In this document: positions 56,203 to 64,000 of the stretch, one piece after another | Layout of the letters: every line of letters begins with the position of its first letter | Position numbering within the stretch: position 1 is the first letter of the stretch | Assembly: GCA_037126765.1 (NCBI GenBank) | Contig: JBBCBC010000024.1 | Coordinates: 22,913,554 to 22,977,553, forward strand | Direction: 5' to 3' | Source: Stenogyne calaminthoides | Taxonomy: Eukaryota; Streptophyta; Magnoliopsida; Lamiales; Lamiaceae | DNA length: 64,000 bases | The notes under the pieces: model-generated | The model's database searches: none | What the model was told of the DNA's origin: nothing | What the model saw: only the letters and a program-made list of their open reading frames with translations | Program-made: the position numbers and the translations under genes

Positions 56203-59200
56203 ATGGCATATCTTGTTCCATGACCGGGCCAAGGGAAAAAGTTCTGCAACTTTGCATCGATGAAGAAAGACATCATTGATGAGAAGTATGTAGTATTCAC
56301 CATCACCTCAGATCCTGAATCGCTGGAAATTCTGGAATGCTTGCGAGCGTGTGGGCTAGAACGATATTGCTCTACACATCAGAACATCGTCCACACCCAT
56401 GAAGCCCTGGAGTTTCTATACAATCTACAGAGGGATGAAGACATTGATGCTGACCTGATTTCTTCCGTTGGCGGACTGGAAGTGCGAGTGTCGAATGACG
56501 ATCTCCAGAGGATATTCGGCCTAACTCGAGGAAGCATCAATCCAGAGACCTACACAACTGATGTAGGAGAAAAAGAATTTCTTGAAACCGAGTTGTTGAG
56601 ACCAGCAAACAAGGAGAACACAACAAACGTCAAAGCCTCCTATCTGAAGAGGAAATATCGCCTTCTCCTTGAGATAGTTCAGAAGGTGATCATGTGCTCA
56701 ACTTACAGTCTTGATGCTGTCACTTCCTACAAGATCAGTGTCATGGCTGCAATAATAAAGAAGGCTTCAGATATAGATTGGTTGGGAATGGTCAAGGCAC
56801 GACTAAGGAAAGACTCGGGGAAGTTCGAACTAACCCAGAGCAATGTAGTGTGCTTATCTTCCAAGTGCTCCTTCATCCACAAAATCTCAATCATTCTGTC
56901 AGATAAGCTGCCACAGAACTATGAATGGAATAAGAATGGAGCAAAGATATATCAAGCAAAGCACAAGGCCATATTGGGCAAGGATAAGTCCCTACCTGGA
57001 CAATCTGATGAAGATCCAACTCCTTATGTGCCCAAACCCAAGGGAGAAAAGAAGGGAAAAGATAAGGCAACTGCATCTTCTGAAGTGCAGGAAAAGGCCA
57101 TTCCAGAAAAGAGGATGAAGAGGAGGATCTGGCCAAGAAACCAAATGCTCAGCGGAAACGTCAGAAGAGAGTCACATCTCCTTTAAAGACTGCTCCAAGT
57201 TCTGCCCAGCAAGTTAGCAGAACGAAGGATCGGATGCAAGTGGAATCAGAAGAGGAGATAGCAGTCCGCTCTAAAGCCACTGCCAGAGAAGTAAGGGAAG
57301 AGCAGATGATCGCAGTAGAAGGAGAGAAATCTGTCAGAAGGACAGAAGTGGAGCATTCTGAAGAAGAATCACCATCTGATTCTCTGCCTCTCACCACGAT
57401 CTTCCAGAGAGCAAGATCGCCAACGCCCACTTCCAAATCACCATCACCCTCTCCTCACAAAACCTTCTCACCCTCACCCTCACCTATCAGATCACCCAGA
57501 CTCCCACACCACCAATCAATGAACCTGTTCAGGAAACTGAACACCCTCAAAACGCTGAAAACGAACCACAAATATCCCAATCTCCAAACAAGTCACTAGA
57601 ATTTGAGATATCTGACAAGCGAGTGTCCATCTCTCATAATCCCTTCAATACCAGAACCGTGCTTGCTTCACCTGTTTCAAAAAGCCCCATCATAAGGATA
57701 ATGAAGCAACAGATCAAGGAGTATCTGCTGGAGCTGTGCCCTGAATTGGATCAACATCCTAGCATCCAGCAACAAATAGAAGAGATTGTGTTCTGGAGGG
57801 ATATCAGACTGAAAAGCATTGAAGAATTTCTGATTCTCATGACAACTCTGGGATCAGATTTCTTTGTAGACTTGGAGATGAAGTGCTTGAACACTGCTGG
57901 GATTGAAAGCGCTGTTGAATTGGCATTTGATGATGATATCAGATGGTTGATTCACGAAAGGTTCGGAATTGCTGATAACAGGAAGGAAACTATTAAACCT
58001 CCTACAGATCATGATGGAGCTGCCGATGAACCAAGAATGGGTGCTGCAGATGAGACCTGACTTGGCAAGGCTTCAACATCTGACCAGACTACTACGATGA
58101 GCTCTGATACCCTAGATCTTTATACTGAGAAGATTCAGGATGGGATCAAGACTGTTATTGAAGACAAATTCGCAGCGCTCACAGCAGATCTGATGAAGCA
58201 TTTTGAAGAAGAGCAAGCAAAACTAGTTGACAGAGAAAGAAGTCACACAGTTGGGATGCACAATGCCATCCTCTCTGAAGTTATGCAACTAGTTAATCCT
58301 CTTGCCGAGAAGCTCAATTTCCAGTCTGACAAACTCAATGTTCAGACAGATATGCTCAATCAGACACAGGTACTATTGGAAAATGTCTGGGCATCTTTGG
58401 AGAAAACTGACAACCACATGGATATGGGTTGGAAACACTTTGTAGTTTCCACAGAACGAGCAAGACAGGATATCGAAGTTGCTCTCAGACGCTTCTTGAA
58501 ACCTGCACCTTCTACCACCGTTCAGATCACTCCTCTTGTTGTCGAGGAACTCAGAGAGGAGATCACACGGCAATTCAATGCTCTGAACCGCAGGATGTCC
58601 AACCTCTTTGATGAAACCAAAAAGGGGGAAGGACAAGAGAATAAAGAGAAGAAAGAAAAACAGACACAGTTGGTAACAATTACATCTCTACCAGAAACCA
58701 CTGTATCTGACTTGCCAGCCACTCCATCTATTGATCTCGTTGCTGAAGTAAAAGAAACTGTGGAGCAACATAGCAAAGAGATCACTGAGCAGTAAATTGC
58801 TCTTTCAGAGGTTATTGCCAGAGTCGACAAAATTGAAGACTTTTCTTCGTTCGTACAGAAAAGAATGGAAACTGATGGTCAGGCCAAGAGCCTTGAACTA
58901 GCTAAGAAATTAGCTGAAGAAGACGAACAAGAAGAATCTGAGCAGACTCTGAGGAGAAAGAAAGGCAAAGGCAAGATAATGAAAGCAACTGCGGAAAATC
59001 AGAGACAAGGCCAACCATTCTTTATCAAAAGCCAAATGACTCTTGAACAAGTTCAAGAGCAAACAAGACAGAGAATTAGAGAGGCCGCCATCAAAAAAGC
59101 AAAAGTTAGCAGAGGCTAAGGGACTGAACATCGCTTACATCCGAAGGAAGAGGAAGAACGAAGCTGCAGCAGAGGAGATTGCTTGGGAGAAGAATGCCCT

Positions 59201-59621
59201 TCTAGCACCTATTAAAGACATCCTCTGTGCACGGCTAGATCTGCTTCCAGAATGGGATCAGATCAGAGGAGAATGGTTATGTGACGTATACATCCTGGAG
59301 AAGATTCCGATTCATGAAGATCAGACTGAAAATGATGATGAATTCCGGAACTGGTTAGAAACGATGTATCCAGACTTCTACCAGACGGTGATGAAAGAAG
59401 GAAAGATCATGTCACTGATACCAGAAGCTCCACCCTTTGAACTACCCCTTCCACCTTTGCATCCAGACAAAAAGCTAGATGCTGTAAAGTTCAAGAATGC
59501 CTACTATGGATTTGCTGAAAAAGGAGGGATCCATAGAAGAGAAGATCTGGACAAGCTAATGCAAAGGATGTACAAGATGTTTGGCATCCCCAAAGAGCTA
59601 CAAATGTTCAAGTACACCTGA
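56203..59621 (+). pseudogene. SIRE-B post-pol third frame, homologous to that of SIRE-A
   Basis: Starts MAYLVP, then a TGA at 56221-56223; the same frame continues to 57186. The N-terminal domain matches SIRE-A in order: EALEFLYNL (A: EVIEFICNL), a central LQRIFGL, YLKRKYRLLLEIVQKVIM (A: HLKPQYRVLMDIVSKSIM), KISVMAAI (A: LRLMAAI). Then come basic and Ser/Pro-rich parts (57234-57599), a helical segment (57623-58060), a coiled-coil-like part (58097-58795), a Lys/Glu-rich part (58865-59119), and a C-terminus ending LMQRMYKMFGIPKELQMF (A: LKKRYYGMFNLEVPEDE). Lesions are in-frame stops at 56221, 58058 and 58793 plus frameshifts near 57190, 57600 and 59050-59110. No membrane segment. Function unknown. 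Confidence 0.72.
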
Positions 59622-59815
59622 GGAAGACAACTTGGAATCAGATGATAGGTACATTTTTTATATATTCTATAACGCACACATCTATCTGAACGAAATATTC
59701 CATCTCTCTGATTCTAAGACAACATATCATTGTCTTCTGAAGTATGTACTGCATTTCATTATCTGCATTTCTATTCGTGGTATCTGTTTTTCTGATTAAT
59801 TGTTTTGGTTCCATC

Positions 59816-59829
59816 AAAAAGGGGGAAAT
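59816..59829 (+). other. SIRE-B polypurine tract
   Basis: AAAAAGGGGGAAAT directly against the 3' LTR, identical to the tract of SIRE-A1. The word before it (CCATCAAAAAGGGGG) parallels CATCATCAAAAAGGGGG in SIRE-A1. Confidence 0.9.
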
Positions 59830-61541
59830 TGTTGGGAAATCTGTATTTTAGTTTTGATGGAAGTTCCAAAACAGGTTGTAATAGGACCAGTCAGACCTGT
59901 TAGCTGACTGATGACTTAGAATCAGATTAAGATGACCAGCTGAAATGTATAGATAGCTGATGTAAAATATAGGTCACATATTGAGGGGGAACTCAATATG
60001 TATAGGTCAGGTCGAAGTATCAGATGACCCAGATAAGGTCAGATGATCAGAAGGCTAAGAACAATTCAGAAGAAAAGAAGTCAGAAGATCAGGTGAAGAC
60101 AGAAGACACTGAAGACTCAGATGAACCTGAAGACTCAGATGAACCTAAAGACTCAGATAAACCTGAAGACTCAGATGAACCTGAAGACTCAGATGAACCT
60201 GAAGACTCAGTAACAAACCTGAAGATTCAGTATGACTGAATACACTGAGGCTCAGAGTCACCTGAAGATCAGAAGACTACCAGAAGACCTGAAGACCTAT
60301 ATCAGCCGAGTCTGCATAGTGTGCTAAGACAATCTGCATCAGAAGACTCTACAAGGTAGACTGATCAATTATCTGATCAAGTCAGCTCACACCTGGCGTC
60401 AATCAAAATGATACACTAGACAAGACGAATCTTCTACAAAAGGAATATCAATCGTCTAACGGACAAATACTGAAGTGCCGCCTCACGAAGCCAAGGAGAA
60501 AGAGACACGTGCACAAAAAGAGCTGACATTACGGGATTCGATGCTGCGGACATAAACGGCGTTAATCATGCCTATGACCACGCCGATATTCGGAGCACAT
60601 CACAATCATATCCTACAGCCTACCTAATATAGCCTGAAATTCAAATTGCTCTCCAACGGCTCTTTGATTTCGTGGTCTATAAAATGGGATCGATCTTCAA
60701 AATTGAAGACGAGAGGGAACACTAAGAACAAACACGGAGACACCGCAAAAGAAGCAAAAACTACAGCAAAATCTCCGCTCGAAGAACACCATATTTGAAG
60801 ATTATTCTTAGAGTGTTCATCCCATAGTTCTTAGCAAGAAATCCTATCCACTAGCATTTGGCTACATAAACACTTGGATAGATTTCCAGTTGGAACCACA
60901 ACAAACCTTTACCCATACTCAAGTTAGGTTAAGTTTGTTACCGCAAGATTTCAGACTAGGGATTCTAGTTTCTGATTTCTGGTTCGGTTGAGTGTGAACT
61001 CAATAAACATCTGTTGGGTGTTGGACTAACACATAAAACTAAGTCCAGTTGGTTAAGTAGGTTAAGTTGGTTAAGTTGGTGCCCCTGTGTTAAGGGAAGA
61101 GTGGACGTAAGACGGGTTTCGTCTGAACCACTATAAAATCTTGTGTGCATTTACTTGCTTTCTTTATTGCTTTACACTATTCACACAACTGAGTTTAAAA
61201 CTGTATACATATTCTAAGTTAAGCTCAGTCTGCACCAAGCAACTGATCTGATCAGGTTGACACCTTGTCAGCCGGTTGACAACTGACTTGAGAATCTGAT
61301 TTGATAAAACTGGTTTTTCACACGGGTATTTACAAGCTTCCGCACTCTCGGTTAAACTGACAGATATCAAACTGATCTGCCCCCAGGCACTCAGTAAGAT
61401 TGAACATCAGTCCAAACTGACTCACTAGCACTCTGATCAGGAAATCTGCAATCACACCTGATCCGTACGAAAAGTTTTTAGAAGTCTATTCACCCCTCCC
61501 CTCTAGACTTCTACCCTCACAAAACCCGTTCGGGACCTACA
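59830..61541 (+). repeat. SIRE-B 3' LTR
   Basis: TGTTGGGAAATC to CGGGACCTACA, matching 44160-45778. Contains an intact GAAGACTCAGATGAACCT minisatellite (60100-60235) absent or collapsed in the 5' copy, which accounts for much of the 93-bp length difference. TATA box CTATAAAAT at 60677-60685. Confidence 0.94.
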
Positions 61542-61546
61542 GTAAT

Positions 61547-62431
61547 TAGGCAAATTTAGGAGTTGTGGTGATTAAATATTTTAGGAAAAAAGAATTCATA
61601 GTGGTACTATTTAGGAATATTTATATTAAAATATTTCATTTGTTCCACCAGGATTTAGGGGTGGACTGACCGAGCTCAAGCCCAGTGCAATTCTTCTTCA
61701 AATTCTTTGTATTATATATATTATATATAATTAATTTGAATTATTATATTTTTAACCCAATCTATCTAAACTCAATTTGTTTCTATCTTAATTAAATTAT
61801 TTTTTTGAAATAGAAAATACCCAAAGTCAACAAACCAATGTAACAAAAATCTCAAACTTTTTTATTTATTAATTGTGTACAGTCCACATTTTTAATTACT
61901 TAACTCCAAACATAAAATACTATTTAATCTGAACTCACTCATTGATTAATTTTTACGTCGTGTTGTGTTCTTTATTTTGACTATCAAATTTACTATTCTA
62001 ACAGTATATGAGCAACTTACTAAGTCTACATATAGTGTAATTGACATGTATTATAAAATAAATGACAAAGTCTCATGTGCAACTGGTGCACAAATCTACG
62101 CTCTGTGCACTTTCTCCAACCCTACTTATGTATCCATAGAACATGTTTAATATATTCAATGGGTCAAGTATTTTTTTTAAAATGGGTCATTCAGTTGTAT
62201 GAGTGCATGGTACACTTGGGTGCACAAGAGACCCACCCAAAATAAATATTGTATTAGATTTACATTTGAATAAATTTTTCAACTTTCTTTTGGGTGTCGT
62301 TTAATTTTATTATTGAAATGTCATGACTTTGTTGTCTGATTTCTTCTCCCTAATAAATTTATTTTTTTTCATTTTATTAAGTATAAATTATGTTTTGTCG
62401 AAAAAAAAAAGTATAAATTATGTATTTATAT
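61547..62431. other. AT-rich flank, no gene seen
   Basis: Completes the interrupted 153-bp repeat, then AT-rich sequence. 61650-61700 has GGATTTAGGGGTGGACTG and AGCTCAAGCCCA. 62710-62755 on the opposite strand has AGGGGCGGATCCAG and GGGGTGGGCTAG. These may be decayed termini of one element spanning ~61650-62760, which is unproven. GTGCAACTGGTGCAC-type words occur at ~62080. Confidence 0.4.
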
Positions 62432-62685
62432 GTGCACCAGGTGCACAATGCACTTCATACTATATTTTAGAACCATGCAACTTATTGCACTAAAATATGC
62501 AATTAGTTTACACTGAATCATGCAACTTGTATTCCATATTAATAGTTGCACGATTCAGTATATACAAGTTGTTGTACTGGAATACAAGTTGCACGATTCA
62601 GTGTAAATAAATTGTATATTTCAGTGCAACAAGTTACATAATTTTAAATATACTATGGAGTGCACAACGCATCTGATGCATACAC
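62432..62685. repeat. ~250-bp foldback (MITE-like) element with GTGCAC arms
   Basis: Left arm GTGCACCAGGTGCACAATGC, ...TGCAACTTGTATTCCA pairs with right arm TGGAATACAAGTTGCACG..., TAGTATATTT-type words and GTTGTGCACTCC on the complement, around a centre near 62555. It looks like a non-autonomous inverted-repeat element. Related TGCACC/GGTGCA words occur at 43545-43680, 62075-62110, 62215, 63110-63140 and 63520-63555. Confidence 0.7.
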
Positions 62686-63716
62686 GACTTAGCCTAACAA
62701 AATTTATGTTTTCTAGCCCACCCCTCTATTAATTTCTGGATCCGCCCCTATGTCCCACAAAGATGTCCTATTTCATTTTTAACATAGACCAATATAATAT
62801 TACTTAATGTGCTTGTAATTCTTCACTTGCTTATTAATATCTTGATATACCCTCATTTATTTAACACAAAAATAATAAATTTTAATCCCAATGTACATTA
62901 AATAAGAGTATTTAAATTATCTATACACTTTTAATAAAGAATGAGATTATAATTTGAGATAAACCTAAAAATAAATGAGGGTCATCTTTGTAAGATGAAG
63001 CGAGTAAAATTCCATTAATTAGAATAAATAATTGAATTTTAGAATATCTCATTACATTATCTTTAAAATATTATAAATTTTCTTAATTTAGTTTTGAGTT
63101 AAATTTTGGTGCACTAATTTCACATGCAATTGATGCATAATTAATACTACATTCATTCGACTTTTATTGTTCAAGGGAAAATGATATGAATTTTAATGGG
63201 AGAGTTGTTTATTAGTATTAAGAGGGATGAAATTGCTTTTTGCTGAGGGTGGTTTGGTCCTTTCTAGAGAATGAGACAAAAAGTAGATATTTTTTTTGTG
63301 TAAATGTTAGTGGCAGGAGACGTAATTTAGAAATATTTATAAGGAGTTTGTTTGAGAGGATAAAGTTGTTTTTTTACCATTTATGGAATGAGAAAATTAC
63401 AGAAGGAATTCATTTTTGGATTTTGAGCAATTAAAAACAAGACGGAGAGATTATTGTTTAATGATAATATTTAACACAAATTAACATATTTTAAAAATAA
63501 TTAGTTCTATTTTAAAATGCAATAGCGCATACATTGTGCAACTAGTGCGTAGAAGCATATGTCTTTAATTTTATATTTTTAATTAAAATATTTTACATTT
63601 TAATTCTTTACAACAAATATATTTATATAATATATATATATATAGATAGATATGTATATATGTAAATCTTGTGTGAGAGTGGTCTTATGTATTAAACAAA
63701 TATCCACTTAAGTATT
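62686..63716. other. AT-rich flank, no gene seen
   Basis: Includes the second copy of the dispersed repeat (63033-63155) and a (TA)n run followed by GATAGATA at ~63625-63660. The 64-codon frame at 63240-63434 has no recognised features. Confidence 0.45.
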
Positions 63717-64000
63717 TGTTAGTGTTAGTGTCCTAGAGACAATCCTTTGTATGGACATAATACTAAGATAATATTCAGTAATGGTTTAATATTATTGTTT
63801 ATTTAATATTAAATGTATGGCATTACACTTATTAGAATATTATGTTTGATTGTTTGCATTTGTTCTTATCTGTGTTCCCTTGAATCACTGTTGTCATTGA
63901 GCACGTGAGAACTCAGATGACTTAAGCATGATTCTCAAACGGCCCCGATCAAGGATCATCGAGAATGGGATATCGATGATGCAATGGAGATCGGTGTGCG
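63717..64000 (+). other. Possible start of another LTR, cut by the window edge
   Basis: TGTTAGTGTTAGTGTCCTAG begins at 63717 (or TGTTAGTG at 63723) after AT-rich sequence. The following text shifts to higher complexity and higher GC towards the edge (ACGGCCCCGATCAAGGATCA). No second copy in the window allows a test. Confidence 0.25.

Larger units (their letters stand above)
44160..61541 (+). mobile_element. SIRE-B: second Sirevirus-like copia family, complete but mutated
   Basis: 5' LTR 44160-45778, primer site 45781-45793, gag from 45913, pol 50554-53880, a large post-pol region, polypurine tract 59816-59829, 3' LTR 59830-61541. Perfect GTAAT TSD (44155-44159, 61542-61546). Pol is clearly related to SIRE-A, but LTRs and gag are different. 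A SIRE-A solo LTR sits in gag (47307-49378). Extra features are a post-pol frame with its own promoter-like region and an antisense unit upstream of it. Confidence 0.94.

Overview
The window is a block of nested LTR retrotransposons from a plant nuclear genome, most likely a eudicot. The evidence is AT-rich single-copy flanks, plant-type Ty1/copia and Ty3/gypsy polyproteins, initiator-Met tRNA primer sites, GT-AG introns, and complete TG...CA LTRs with 5-bp target-site duplications (TSDs). There is no convincing intact host gene, tRNA, rRNA or CRISPR array. About 58 kb of 64 kb is transposon.

Layout. 1-929 is a long imperfect palindrome. 1423-42282 is a Sirevirus-like copia element on the minus strand, called SIRE-A2 here. 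Two later insertions split it. SIRE-A1 (1810-16651, plus strand) is the same family and landed in the left LTR of A2. Tat-C (24511-37242, minus strand) is a Ty3/gypsy Tat-lineage element that landed in the integrase-RT linker of A2's pol. 42283-44159 is AT-rich flank with a possible small spliced gene and a 153-bp tandem duplication. 44160-61541 is SIRE-B, a second Sirevirus-like family on the plus strand, with a SIRE-A solo LTR (47307-49378) inside its gag. 61542-64000 is AT-rich flank with a foldback repeat and, at the right edge, a possible start of another LTR. Perfect TSDs support the insertions of A1 (AACAG), Tat-C (GCCTC), SIRE-B (GTAAT) and the solo LTR (CTTCT). The TSD of A2 is 4/5 (ATCCA/ATCCC).

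Gene content. Each copia element carries gag, then pol (protease, integrase, reverse transcriptase, RNase H), then a long third reading frame between pol and the 3' LTR. The third frames of the A and B families share their N-terminal and C-terminal segments. They also appear to have their own TATA boxes and leaders, and in B a probable 5'UTR intron. Tat-C carries gag, protease, RT, RNase H, a second archaeal-type RNase H and integrase on the minus strand. It also has an antisense, intron-containing extra gene with a domain resembling the 'putative gypsy type transposon' family. Every element is broken by stops and frameshifts.

Data quality. In many patches CAG and CTG have collapsed to CG, TCG or TC, even between the two LTRs of one otherwise near-identical element. 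These patches coincide with many of the frameshifts. Long-read basecalling error at CHG-methylated cytosines is a likely cause, so some 'pseudogene' lesions below may be artefacts.
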